64,000 bases of DNA from Phycisphaerae bacterium (GTDB lineage Bacteria; Planctomycetota; Phycisphaerae; Sedimentisphaerales; Anaerobacaceae): the NCBI GenBank assembly GCA_012744475.1, contig JAAYBV010000080.1, forward strand, positions 1-64,000, given 5' to 3'. A model generated the notes under the pieces. The model did no database searches and was not told the DNA's origin. It saw only the letters and a program-made list of their open reading frames with translations. Made by a program: the position numbers and the translations under genes. Positions 42,391 through 51,151 of the stretch are shown here, in pieces. The stretch's first letter is position 1, and each line of letters opens with the position of its first letter.

Positions 42391-43467
42391 ATGACGAATG
42401 TGACACTGATCAGCGGGGACGGAATCGGTCCGGAGATCGCCGAAGCGACGCGTCGATGCATCGACGCCACCGGCGCGGGCATCAAGTGGGACCTGGCAGA
42501 GGCGGGTCTGGACGTCATGGAACGCGAAGGCACTCCTCTGCCGGAGGCGACCGTCGAGTCCATCCGCCGCAACGGCATCGCGCTGAAGGCCCCCATCACC
42601 ACGCCCGTCGGCACCGGATTTCGCAGCATCAACGTCCATCTGCGTCAGGCGTTCGACCTGTATGCCTGCCTGCGGCCCTGCAAGAGCTACAAGGGCGTGC
42701 GGAGCCGGTATTCGGACATCGACCTGGTGATCGTCCGCGAGAACACCGAAGACCTGTACGCCGGCATCGAATTCGAGAAGGGCAAGGACGACACGCTCGA
42801 ACTGATCGCCTGGCTCAACCAGCGCAGCAAGCGGCAGATCAAGCCGGACGCCGGCGTCAGCATCAAACCGATTTCCGTGGCCGGAACCAAACGCATCATG
42901 CGGTACGCCTTCGACTACGCCCGCAAGATGGGACGAAAGAAGGTCACCAGCGTACACAAGGCCAATATCATGAAGTTCTCCGACGGGCTCTGGCTCGAGG
43001 TGAGCCGTCAGGTTGCCAAGGACTTCCCCGACATCGAGTTCGAGGACCGCATCGTCGACAACATGTGCATGCAACTGGTCCAGAAGCCGGAGCTGTACGA
43101 CGTGATCGTGCTGCCCAACCTCTACGGCGACATCCTCAGCGACCTGTGCGCCGGGCTGGTCGGCGGGCTGGGCGTCGCGCCGGGCGCCAATATCGGCCTC
43201 AAGGCCGCGATCTTCGAGGCCACGCACGGCAGCGCTCCGAAGTACAAAGGCCAGAACAAGGTCAACCCGACGGCCCTGATCCTCAGCGGCGTCCTGATGC
43301 TCCGCCACCTCGGCAAGACGCCCGAGGCCGACAAGCTCGAAAGCGCGGTGGCCACCGTGATCGCTGAGGGCAAGAACGTCACGTACGACATGAAGCCAAA
43401 CCGGGACGACCCGACCGCCGTCGGCACCCGCGAGATGGCCGATGCCATCATCGCGAAAATGAAGTGA
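42391..43467 (+). CDS. icd: NAD-type isocitrate dehydrogenase
   Basis: 358 aa. It belongs to the isocitrate/isopropylmalate dehydrogenase family: start [47 protein letters not shown], metal-binding [19 protein letters not shown] and [11 protein letters not shown]. The [12 protein letters not shown] block and short length fit the NAD-dependent isocitrate dehydrogenase group rather than LeuB. It would make 2-oxoglutarate in the TCA cycle. It is followed by a DJ-1 gene after a 122-bp AT-rich gap. Confidence 0.88.
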   Translation: MTNVTLISGDGIGPEIAEATRRCIDATGAGIKWDLAEAGLDVMEREGTPLPEATVESIRRNGIALKAPITTPVGTGFRSINVHLRQAFDLYACLRPCKSYKGVRSRYSDIDLVIVRENTEDLYAGIEFEKGKDDTLELIAWLNQRSKRQIKPDAGVSIKPISVAGTKRIMRYAFDYARKMGRKKVTSVHKANIMKFSDGLWLEVSRQVAKDFPDIEFEDRIVDNMCMQLVQKPELYDVIVLPNLYGDILSDLCAGLVGGLGVAPGANIGLKAAIFEATHGSAPKYKGQNKVNPTALILSGVLMLRHLGKTPEADKLESAVATVIAEGKNVTYDMKPNRDDPTAVGTREMADAIIAKMK

Positions 43468-43589
43468 CCTCGAAGATCAAAGTGCAAAGATCAAACATAT
43501 GGAATCGCTTCGAGATAGTATCTTTGGATTTTGATTTGCCATCTTGATTCTTGCTTCTTGATATTCGACTTTCTTGTCTGGAGGCAAAC

Positions 43590-44144
43590 ATGGCTAAGAC
43601 AGCGCTGGTTCCGATCGCCGACGGGACGGAAGAGATCGAGGCGGCGTGCATCATCGACACGCTGCGTCGCGCCGGAATCGGGGTCACCGTCGCCTCGGTC
43701 GACGCGTTGCAGGTCACGGCCAGCCGGGGCGTAAAGATAGTCGCCGACCGCCTGATCGCCGACTGCGTCGCGCGGACGTACGACTGCATCGCTCTGCCCG
43801 GCGGGATGCCCGGCGCCGAGCACCTGCGCGATTCAGCTCCGCTGATCGTCAAGCTCAAGGAACAGAAGGACGCGGGGCGGCTCTACGCTGCGATCTGCGC
43901 CTCGCCGGCCGTTGTCCTGCACCATCACGGCCTGCTCAAGGGCCTCAAGGCCACGTGCTTTCCGGCGATGCAGAATCAGCTTGACTCCAAATGCCTCTCG
44001 CGCGAGCGCGTCGTCGTCGACGGCCATTGCGTCACCAGCCAGGGCCCGGCGACCGCCATCGAGTTCGCCCTGAGACTCGTCGAACTGCTCGCCGGCACCG
44101 ACAAAGCCAAACAAGTCGCCCAGGCCATGCTGGTCGCCACCTGA
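43590..44144 (+). CDS. DJ-1/YajL/PfpI-family protein
   Basis: 184 aa. The start at 43590 has a GGAGG site. Conserved blocks: PIADGTEEIEA (with the Glu that polarises the cysteine), ALPGGMPGAEHLRDS, and the nucleophile C103 in AAICASPAVVL. DJ-1 proteins protect against oxidative or glyoxal stress as chaperones or deglycases. The upstream gap (43468-43589) is AT-rich with GATCAAA/TTTGATTTG stretches that look repeat-derived. Confidence 0.92.
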   Translation: MAKTALVPIADGTEEIEAACIIDTLRRAGIGVTVASVDALQVTASRGVKIVADRLIADCVARTYDCIALPGGMPGAEHLRDSAPLIVKLKEQKDAGRLYAAICASPAVVLHHHGLLKGLKATCFPAMQNQLDSKCLSRERVVVDGHCVTSQGPATAIEFALRLVELLAGTDKAKQVAQAMLVAT

Positions 44145-44193
44145 CCCAAGCTGCCCGCGACAATCGCCACGAGACTATCCGGGGGACCGTCCG

Positions 44194-45312
44194 GTGGACC
44201 AACAGACCTATCGAAAGCTCATTTCCGGGCAGATCTCCCCTTGGCTCGGCATTCCCACTCGAATGCTCTTGACACTTCTTTCATGGCCCTATTCACTTGT
44301 AACCCTTCTTCGAAATTGGCTTTACGCACATGACTTACTGCGGATCCATCGGGTCGGCGTGCCGGTTCTGTGCGTGGGCAATCTGACCACGGGCGGGACG
44401 GGCAAGACGCCTCTGGTGGTTTGGCTGGCCCGCTTGATGGGCCAGAAGGGGCTGCGTGCGGCCATCCTGACACGGGGGTACAAGGCTCGTAGGGTGTGCA
44501 CCGCATACCATGACACGAAGGTGGGCAATGCCCACCCTACGACTACAAACACGGACGAGCCGGCGGAACTGGCCGCCGCCTGTCCGGGAGTGCCGGTGAT
44601 CATCAATCCGGACCGGGTCGCCGGAGCCGCCGAGGCGATTCGCAGCCACGGCACCCAAATTCTCCTCATGGACGACGGCTTCCAGCATCGCCGGCTGGGA
44701 CGCGACCTCGATATCGTCACCGTAGACGCCACCTGCCCTTTCGGCTACGGCCGGCTTCTGCCCGCCGGTCTGCTTCGCGAGCCCCTCAGCGGGCTGGCGC
44801 GGGCCCACGCCGTGGTCCTGACCCGCAGCGATCAGGTTTGCGAGGAGACGCTCCGCCAGATCGAGACGGAAGTCCGCCAGATGAATCCCGACCTCGTGGT
44901 CGTCCGCTCCATTCACGCACCAGTTGGGGTACGTCGAGGCGGCGGGGTCGAAATCCCGTTGGAAGACCTAAGGGGCAAGAGGGTCTTTGTGTTCTGCGGC
45001 TTGGGCAACCCGGCGGCCTTTTTCACGACGGTTCACGCCTGCGGCTGCGTCATGGCCGGTTCGCAGGCATACGACGACCACTATGCGTATGCGCAGGACG
45101 ACCTGGCCGATCTGTGCCAGGCCGCTCGCTCATGCGGGGCCGAACTGCTACTGACAACCCAAAAAGACTGGACCAAGATCGCGCCCCTGAACCGGCCCGA
45201 CGATGCGGTTCCGACGGCCTATCTGGCGGTAGAGCTTCGATTTACAGCCGGCGGAGATCCGTTAATGGCCTTGATCGAGCAGACCTTGGCCGGTACAATA
45301 CCGGCTTCGTAA
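44194..45312 (+). CDS. lpxK: Tetraacyldisaccharide 4′-kinase (LpxK)
   Basis: 372 aa from a GTG start. It phosphorylates the lipid A disaccharide at the inner membrane. Visible: an N-terminal membrane helix (LLTLLSWPYSLVTLL), the P-loop GNLTTGGTGKTP, ILTRGYK, and DDGFQHRRLGRDLDIVTVDAT. Between GYK and the DEP motif there are about 18 extra residues (VCTAYHDTKVGNAHPTTT) encoded by a palindromic repeat (44488-44541). It is the first gene of the lipid A/heptose/core cluster; hldE begins 6 bp after it. Confidence 0.93.
   Translation: MDQQTYRKLISGQISPWLGIPTRMLLTLLSWPYSLVTLLRNWLYAHDLLRIHRVGVPVLCVGNLTTGGTGKTPLVVWLARLMGQKGLRAAILTRGYKARRVCTAYHDTKVGNAHPTTTNTDEPAELAAACPGVPVIINPDRVAGAAEAIRSHGTQILLMDDGFQHRRLGRDLDIVTVDATCPFGYGRLLPAGLLREPLSGLARAHAVVLTRSDQVCEETLRQIETEVRQMNPDLVVVRSIHAPVGVRRGGGVEIPLEDLRGKRVFVFCGLGNPAAFFTTVHACGCVMAGSQAYDDHYAYAQDDLADLCQAARSCGAELLLTTQKDWTKIAPLNRPDDAVPTAYLAVELRFTAGGDPLMALIEQTLAGTIPAS
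44488..44541. repeat. CGTAGGGTG palindromic element inside lpxK
   Basis: 54 bp (18 codons). The ends CGTAGGGTG (44488-44496) and CACCCTACG (44533-44541) are perfect reverse complements, with an inner palindrome GTGGGCAATGCCCAC (44521-44535). It keeps the lpxK frame open and adds a segment not expected in the family. Confidence 0.85.
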
Positions 45313-45318
45313 GGATTT

Positions 45319-46836
45319 ATGGGATACGGCCGCGTTGGCGGTTCTGGTATGTACGAACAACTACTCAAGACAATTGGCAGCCTCGGTGCGCCGAAGGTCC
45401 TGGTCGCGGGCGACTTTATGCTCGACGTCTACGTCTATGGCGACGCCGTGCGGATCAGCCCCGAGGCCCCGGTGCCTGTGCTGAAGGTGACCGAGACGGA
45501 GTACCGCTGCGGCGGCGCCGCCTCGGTGGCCGCCGACCTGGCGGCGCTGGGCGCTGCGCCCGTCTGCGTCGGACTGGTGGGCCAGGATGCAGAGGGCCAA
45601 AGACTCAAGGGAATGCTCGCCGACCTCCGTGTGGACGTAAGCACGTTGCACGAGGCGCCGGACCGCCCTACGGTGACCAAGCAGCGGGTCGTCGGTCTGG
45701 CCCAGCACCGCCACAAGCAGCAGTTGATGCGAATCGACCGGGAGGTGGCCGATCCGGCTCGCATCGAGCTGGGCGAGGAGATGCTCCGCCAATACCGCGA
45801 GCGTCTGGACGGCGTCGATATCGTCTGCCTCCAGGACTATAACAAGGGCGTCTTGACGGACCTGCTCTGCCGGCACATGATCGTTATGGCGGTCGAGGCA
45901 GGCAAGAAAGTGCTCGTCGATCCTACTCCCGGGCGCGACTACACCAAATACAGCGGCGCGACGCTGATCACCCCGAACCGGCACGAGGCTTCGGTCGTGT
46001 ACGGCCTGGAGATTCGCACCGTATCCGACGCCGCCCGAGCCGCCAGGAATCTGCTGAAAAACCTTAGCCTCGAAGCGGTCGTGGTGACGCTCGACAGGGA
46101 AGGCGCATATCTGGCGACCCGAGAGCTGAGCCAACTGGTTCCCATCAAGCCGCGCACGGTCTACGACGTGACCGGCGCCGGCGACATCGTCCTGGCTACA
46201 CTCGCGGTCAGTCTGGCCGCCGAGAGCGACTATCTGACGGCCGTGCACCTGGCCAATATCGCCGGCGGAATCGAGGTCGAGAAGTTCGGCGCCGCCACGG
46301 TTAGCCGTGCCGAGATGGAGCGGGAGATCGCCCGGCTCTACAGCACGCGAAACGACAAGGTCCGCCCGCTGGAGGCCCTGCTGGAGGAGCTGGCGTGGCG
46401 CCGGGACCGCCAACAGAGCATCGTCTTCACAAACGGCTGCTTCGACGTGCTCCATCGCGGGCACATCGAATACCTGGAGTTCTGCCGGTCGCAGGGCGAC
46501 GTGGTGGTGGTGGGCCTCAACAGCGACCGCTCGGTGCGGGCTTTGAAAGGCCCCAATCGTCCGATCAACAGCGAACAGGATCGGGCCGCAGTGCTCAGCG
46601 GCCTGGAATCCGTCGATTTCATCACCGTTTTCGACGATCCAAGCGTCCTGGACCTGGTCAGGAAGGTGCGGCCCGATGTGCTCGTCAAGGGCGGCGACTA
46701 CGGCAAGGAAGGCGTCGTCGGCTGGGATTTCGTCGAGTCGTACGGCGGAAAGGTGGCGGTAGCGCCGCTCGTCAAGGACAAGAGCTCGACCGACACTATC
46801 GACAGAATCCGGGCCTTGCAGGCAAAGCCGGTATGA
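45319..46836 (+). CDS. hldE: Bifunctional heptose kinase / ADP-heptose synthase
   Basis: 505 aa. The PfkB-type kinase domain (about 10-330) phosphorylates D-glycero-D-manno-heptose 7-phosphate at O1 (DFMLDVYVYGDAVRISPEAPVPV start; DVTGAGDIVLAT catalytic motif). The cytidylyltransferase-like domain (about 355-500; FTNGCFDVLHRGHIEYL with the HxGH motif, KGGDYGKEG) adds AMP. The start at 45319 has a TAAGGA site; ATG at 45349 is an alternative. The stop overlaps the gmhA start (ATGA). Confidence 0.95.
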   Translation: MGYGRVGGSGMYEQLLKTIGSLGAPKVLVAGDFMLDVYVYGDAVRISPEAPVPVLKVTETEYRCGGAASVAADLAALGAAPVCVGLVGQDAEGQRLKGMLADLRVDVSTLHEAPDRPTVTKQRVVGLAQHRHKQQLMRIDREVADPARIELGEEMLRQYRERLDGVDIVCLQDYNKGVLTDLLCRHMIVMAVEAGKKVLVDPTPGRDYTKYSGATLITPNRHEASVVYGLEIRTVSDAARAARNLLKNLSLEAVVVTLDREGAYLATRELSQLVPIKPRTVYDVTGAGDIVLATLAVSLAAESDYLTAVHLANIAGGIEVEKFGAATVSRAEMEREIARLYSTRNDKVRPLEALLEELAWRRDRQQSIVFTNGCFDVLHRGHIEYLEFCRSQGDVVVVGLNSDRSVRALKGPNRPINSEQDRAAVLSGLESVDFITVFDDPSVLDLVRKVRPDVLVKGGDYGKEGVVGWDFVESYGGKVAVAPLVKDKSSTDTIDRIRALQAKPV

Positions 46837-47414
46837 CCGACGGACACAGACAGATCGTTCGAGAGACTCTTGACGACCACCGGGCGCTCGTCGCGCAGTT
46901 CGAGCGGGATGGGATCGACGTCGTCGGCCGGGTGGCCGAAATGATAACACAATCGCTCAGGCATGGCGGTACACTGTATCTCTGCGGCAACGGAGGCTCG
47001 GCCGCCGATGCCCAGCACGTGGCCGGGGAGTTTGTAGGCCGGTTTCGAACCGAGCGACGGGCCCTTCCGGCGGTGGCACTGTCGACCGACACGTCGGTGC
47101 TCACGTGCGTTGCCAACGACTATGATTACCAGAGCGTCTTCGCCCGACAGGTCGAAGCTCTCGTGAAGAAGGACGACGTCCTCTGGGCGTTCTCGACCAG
47201 CGGGACCTCTGCGAACGTGCTGAAGGCCGTAGAAGCGGCCCAACGCAAAGGCGCTCGCGTAATCGCCTTTACCGGCAGGAGCCCCAGTCCGCTGGAGACC
47301 CTGGCGGACCTGTGCCTGTGCGCCGAGGCGCGAGCCACAGCCCGAAGCCAGGAGATTCACCAGTTGGCCTATCACATTGTGTGCGACCTCGTGGAACGGA
47401 GTTTCACGGAGTAG
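46833..47414 (+). CDS. gmhA: Sedoheptulose-7-phosphate isomerase
   Basis: 193 aa. A SIS-domain isomerase making D-glycero-D-manno-heptose 7-phosphate: GGTLYLCGNGGSAADAQHVAGEFVGRF, TDTSVLTCVANDYDYQSVF and AFSTSGTSANVLKA. The metal-ligand pair is in the GEF and EIHQLAYH regions. Translation is coupled to hldE by the ATGA overlap. Confidence 0.95.
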   Translation: MTDGHRQIVRETLDDHRALVAQFERDGIDVVGRVAEMITQSLRHGGTLYLCGNGGSAADAQHVAGEFVGRFRTERRALPAVALSTDTSVLTCVANDYDYQSVFARQVEALVKKDDVLWAFSTSGTSANVLKAVEAAQRKGARVIAFTGRSPSPLETLADLCLCAEARATARSQEIHQLAYHIVCDLVERSFTE

Positions 47415-47435
47415 TCTTCTATTTTGCAGGATGCC

Positions 47436-48407
47436 ATGACCAGTGCAGCCGTGTTTTTCGATCGCGACGGGACCTTGATCGAGGACTCGGGGTACCTGAG
47501 CCACCCCGACCAGGTCAAGCTGTTTGACGGTGCGGCCGAGGTGATCAAGGAGTTCCATCTGCTCGGCTACAAAACGGTCGTGGTCTCGAACCAGTCGGGG
47601 GTCGCGCGGGGGATCGTCTCGGAAGAGATGCTCGGCCGAATACACGAGCGTCTCCAGGAGCTGCTGGCGCTGAAGGGGGCCGCGCTCGACGGTATCTATT
47701 ATTGCCCGTATCATCCGGATGGGGTGATCCCGAAGTACCGGCGCGACAGTGATCTACGGAAACCGCAGCCGGGCATGCTGCTGGCGGCGGCCGAGGCGAT
47801 GGACCTCGACCTGAAGCAATCGTGGATGATTGGCGACAGCGGACGGGACGTGGAGGCCGGGCGCCGCGCCGGCTGCCGGACCATTCTCCTGCGTCCAGGG
47901 CCTGCAGATCCCGATGATGCACAAGACTGCGCGCCCAACCATGTTGCGGTCAACATTAGAGAGGCTGCCAATATGATTAAGGATTTTCATCGCTCGTCGA
48001 GAGAAGAGCCGTCGCGGGCCGCTGCGACCGACGAAGTGGAATCGGTCAGCGAGCACGACTACAAGGTGACGCCTCTGGAGGCCGAAGAGCTGAGGATCGA
48101 GCCGCGTGCCGAGGCGACCGGCGCGATGGACGAACACGCCGAGCCGGATCAGGAGACGCCGGTGTTGCTCGTCGAGATTCTCGAGCAGCTCAAGCGGATG
48201 CAGAAATCCGAGATGTTCGGCGAGTTCTCGATCATGAGGCTGCTGGCCGGAATCGTCCAGGTCTTCGTGCTGTTCTGCCTGGTGATGGCCCTGTGGTTCC
48301 TTATGAGCCCGGACAGGAGGATTGAACCCATTCTCATGTCGTTGGGCTTCGGAATCGTTCTGCAATTGATGGCCCTGACGTTCTATATCATGCAGGGTCG
48401 ACGTTGA
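47436..48407 (+). CDS. gmhB: Heptose-bisphosphate phosphatase with a membrane tail
   Basis: 323 aa. Residues about 1-180 are a HAD phosphatase of the GmhB type (FFDRDGTLIEDSGYL; VVVSNQSGVARG; YYCPYHPDG zinc loop; RKPQPGMLLAAAE; WMIGDSGRDVEAG). Typical GmhB ends near residue 190. Here an acidic linker (about 185-255) and two membrane helices (LLAGIVQVFVLFCLVMALWFL and IVLQLMALTFYIM) follow, which would fix the enzyme to the inner membrane. The start is the ATG at 47436. Confidence 0.9.
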   Translation: MTSAAVFFDRDGTLIEDSGYLSHPDQVKLFDGAAEVIKEFHLLGYKTVVVSNQSGVARGIVSEEMLGRIHERLQELLALKGAALDGIYYCPYHPDGVIPKYRRDSDLRKPQPGMLLAAAEAMDLDLKQSWMIGDSGRDVEAGRRAGCRTILLRPGPADPDDAQDCAPNHVAVNIREAANMIKDFHRSSREEPSRAAATDEVESVSEHDYKVTPLEAEELRIEPRAEATGAMDEHAEPDQETPVLLVEILEQLKRMQKSEMFGEFSIMRLLAGIVQVFVLFCLVMALWFLMSPDRRIEPILMSLGFGIVLQLMALTFYIMQGRR

Positions 48408-48492
48408 GCCAGAGAATCGTTGTGAAGGTAGACCTGCAATTGGATACGTGGCTCCTTGCTTGTCGAGGGGCTGCGGATTTGAGATAACTGCC

Positions 48493-49542
48493 ATGGAATC
48501 GCCCCTTGCTCATGTCAAGACGCTGGCCGTACGCTGCCCCAACTGGGTCGGCGACATCGTCATGGCCACGCCCGTTTTCGAGTGTCTGCGACGGAATTTG
48601 CCGCAGGCCAGGATCTTCGGCGTGCTCAAGGGTTCGGCGCAGAAGATTTTGCGGGACAGCCCCTGGTTCGACGGATTCATCGACGGCAACGACAAATCCT
48701 GGGCCGGGTTCCAGAAGATGCGCAGCCAGTTGCGCCAGGCGCGTCCTGAGGCGGCGATCCTGCTGACCAACTCGCTGCGGTCCGCGCTGACGTTGCGGTT
48801 CAGTGGCATCGGGACTCTTTATGGCTACCGGCGCGAATGGCGGGCCGGCCTGCTGGCGGGCGGACCGGCGATCTCTCGCAATGGAGGCCGGATCACTCCG
48901 ATGCCCATGATCGACTACTACCTCGAAATCTGCCGCTGGCTCGGGTTGGAGATCCCGGCGGACCCGAGACCCCGGCTGTTCTACAGCAATTCCGTCCGCC
49001 GACAGGCGCAGACGGTTCTGGAGCGGCATGGAATCCGCGAAGGCGAGTTCGTGGTCGGCCTCAATCCCGGCGCCAGCTTCGGCTCGTCCAAGTGCTGGCC
49101 GCCGGAACACTTCGCAGAACTGGCCCGATTGTGCCAGCAGAACATGGGCGCCAAGGTCATACTTCTTTCGGGACCGGGCGAGGATGATATCGTGCAGGCC
49201 ATCATAGATCGCACCACAGCAAGCGTCATCGACCTGCGGGCCGACAAGATCGATCTGGAAATGCTCAAGCCCGTGGTCGAACGCTGTAACCTCATGATTA
49301 CCAACGACACCGGGCCGCGCCACTATGCGGTGGCCTTCGACGTGCCCGTCGTGGTCATCATGGGACCGACCGATCCACGGTACACCGAGGCAAACACGGA
49401 CCGCACCGTCGTCGTACGGAAGGATCTGGAGTGCTCGCCCTGCCATCTGAAGGTCTGCCCGAGGCAGCACGAGTGCATGAGAGAAATCAAGCCGGCCGAG
49501 GTCTTTTCGGCGGCCGAGACCCTGTTGAGCGTGTGTGCGTAA
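48493..49542 (+). CDS. waaF: ADP-heptose:LPS heptosyltransferase
   Basis: 349 aa, GT9 family. It adds heptose to the LPS core: VRCPNWVGDIVMATPVFECL at the N-terminus, GLNPGASFGSSKCWPPEHFAEL, TNDTGPRHYAVAFDVPVVVIMGPTDPRYT nucleotide-sugar site, and a C-terminal cysteine cluster (ECSPCHLKVCPRQHECM). The last is typical of WaaF-like proteins. ATG at 48493 is the start; the 85-bp gap before it shows nothing clear. The next gene begins one base after the stop. Confidence 0.92.
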   Translation: MESPLAHVKTLAVRCPNWVGDIVMATPVFECLRRNLPQARIFGVLKGSAQKILRDSPWFDGFIDGNDKSWAGFQKMRSQLRQARPEAAILLTNSLRSALTLRFSGIGTLYGYRREWRAGLLAGGPAISRNGGRITPMPMIDYYLEICRWLGLEIPADPRPRLFYSNSVRRQAQTVLERHGIREGEFVVGLNPGASFGSSKCWPPEHFAELARLCQQNMGAKVILLSGPGEDDIVQAIIDRTTASVIDLRADKIDLEMLKPVVERCNLMITNDTGPRHYAVAFDVPVVVIMGPTDPRYTEANTDRTVVVRKDLECSPCHLKVCPRQHECMREIKPAEVFSAAETLLSVCA

Positions 49543-49543
49543 C

Positions 49544-51127
49544 ATGGAACCGCTGGTTTATCAACAGAGATGGCACAAGCTGCGGGAGAGCAAGACGGAC
49601 GCCGACGCCCTCGGGCACCTGTCGCGTCAGATCGCTTTCTCGTTCATCGACCGCTATTTCCAGAAGGGCCTCTATGAGGCGGCCTACATCGACCTGCTCT
49701 GCGAGATGGGGACGTTCTACTCGAAGCCGGAGTTGGACAACGTCGTGGCGGCCGCGCTCTTCGGCATCGTCGTGGAGAAACTCTGCGATGATTTCGAGGA
49801 ACTGCCGGTCGAACTGTACAGCCGTGTCATGTGCCAGATCATCTCGTTCTGTCGCACGGTGCCGGCGGGCCGCACCCTCGATCAGGAACTGGCCGGCTTT
49901 GGCATCACCTCGCCGGAGCAGCTCTACCAGCGGGCGCTGGCCACCCACACGAAACCGTATCGCTATGACATCCGAAACGCCCCGTCGCGCATCCTGCTGC
50001 TTTCGCGCGTCACGATCGGCGCCGACGTGGCAATCCTCAGCGTGATGATCCAGCGGTTGCGAAAGCTCTTCCCTCAGACGGACATCGTAGTGCTCGGCAA
50101 CGGCAAGCTCGCCGGGCTGTTCGAAGGCGATCCGTCCATCCGCCTGCGGGCGATCAGCTATGCCCGCCGGGGAGGGCTGTTCGAGCGGTTCGCCGGCTGG
50201 CACGCGGCGCTGGAGATCCTCCGCGACGAACTGCCGGAGGAAGGCGAGTCATCCGTCCTGGTGATCGATCCGGATTCGCGCATCAGCCAGCTCGGCGTGC
50301 TCCCGCTGTTGCACGGCGAGAACTACCTGTTCTTCAACACGCGCAATCACGCCGAGGCGACGCGCGGACGGTGCATGGCGGAATTGACCAACGACTGGAT
50401 GGACTCGGTCTTCGGCGCCGCGCCGTTCTGCCACCCGACCGTCTGGACCGCCCCGACCACGCGGGAGACGGCGCAGATGCGGATCGATCTGCTGCGCGCC
50501 TCCGGCGCCAAACGCGTGATCGCCGTCAACTTCGGGGTCGGACAGAACCCGCGCAAGCGAGTCAGTCTGGAATTCGAGAAACGGCTCGTGCGGGCGTTGG
50601 CGGCGGTCCCGGAAACCGTCGTTCTCCTCGATCGCGGGTTCGGCCCCGACGAGACGGAGCGCGCCTGGCAGGTCATGACCGACATGCGCCGTTGCGGCCT
50701 GCCCTGCCTCGAAACGCACTTTTCCGCGGCGAACTTCCCGTCGATTCCTCACGGCGTTCTCGTCGTCGAGTGCGGGATCTCCGAGGTCGCCGCGCTGATC
50801 GCGCACAGCGACGAGTATATCGGATACGATTCGGCCTGCCAGCACGTGGCGGCGGCCGTGAAGACGCCCACGCTGACCATTTTCGCCGGCAGCAACAACA
50901 TGAATTTCGTTCGTCGCTGGAGCGCCTGCGGCCAGACGGAATGCCGGATCGTCCACGTCAACACGCTGACCGACCCGCAGCACGTCGACATCGATGAGAT
51001 CATCATGCGCATCACGCAGGAGCGGTCGGGCCGCACGCTCGAGAGTCCGCAGCAGAGGATTCACGAGATCCGAAAGGACCGACGCCGGCGCCGGTCGACG
51101 CAGACGCCGGTGGCGGAATCGGAATAG
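49544..51127 (+). CDS. GT9-like glycosyltransferase-related protein
   Basis: 527 aa. Residues about 150-480 follow a GT-B layout like WaaF (RILLLSRVTIGADVAILSVMIQRLRKLFP; AVNFGVGQNPRKRVSLEFEKRLV; ECGISEVAALIAHSDEYIGYDSACQHVAAAVKTPTLTIFAG). The first 145 residues are a helical extension of unknown role. The tail is very basic (KDRRRRRS). It probably transfers a core sugar; the donor is unknown. Confidence 0.75.
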   Translation: MEPLVYQQRWHKLRESKTDADALGHLSRQIAFSFIDRYFQKGLYEAAYIDLLCEMGTFYSKPELDNVVAAALFGIVVEKLCDDFEELPVELYSRVMCQIISFCRTVPAGRTLDQELAGFGITSPEQLYQRALATHTKPYRYDIRNAPSRILLLSRVTIGADVAILSVMIQRLRKLFPQTDIVVLGNGKLAGLFEGDPSIRLRAISYARRGGLFERFAGWHAALEILRDELPEEGESSVLVIDPDSRISQLGVLPLLHGENYLFFNTRNHAEATRGRCMAELTNDWMDSVFGAAPFCHPTVWTAPTTRETAQMRIDLLRASGAKRVIAVNFGVGQNPRKRVSLEFEKRLVRALAAVPETVVLLDRGFGPDETERAWQVMTDMRRCGLPCLETHFSAANFPSIPHGVLVVECGISEVAALIAHSDEYIGYDSACQHVAAAVKTPTLTIFAGSNNMNFVRRWSACGQTECRIVHVNTLTDPQHVDIDEIIMRITQERSGRTLESPQQRIHEIRKDRRRRRSTQTPVAESE

Positions 51128-51151
51128 AGGACAGCCAACACCTCCATTGCC

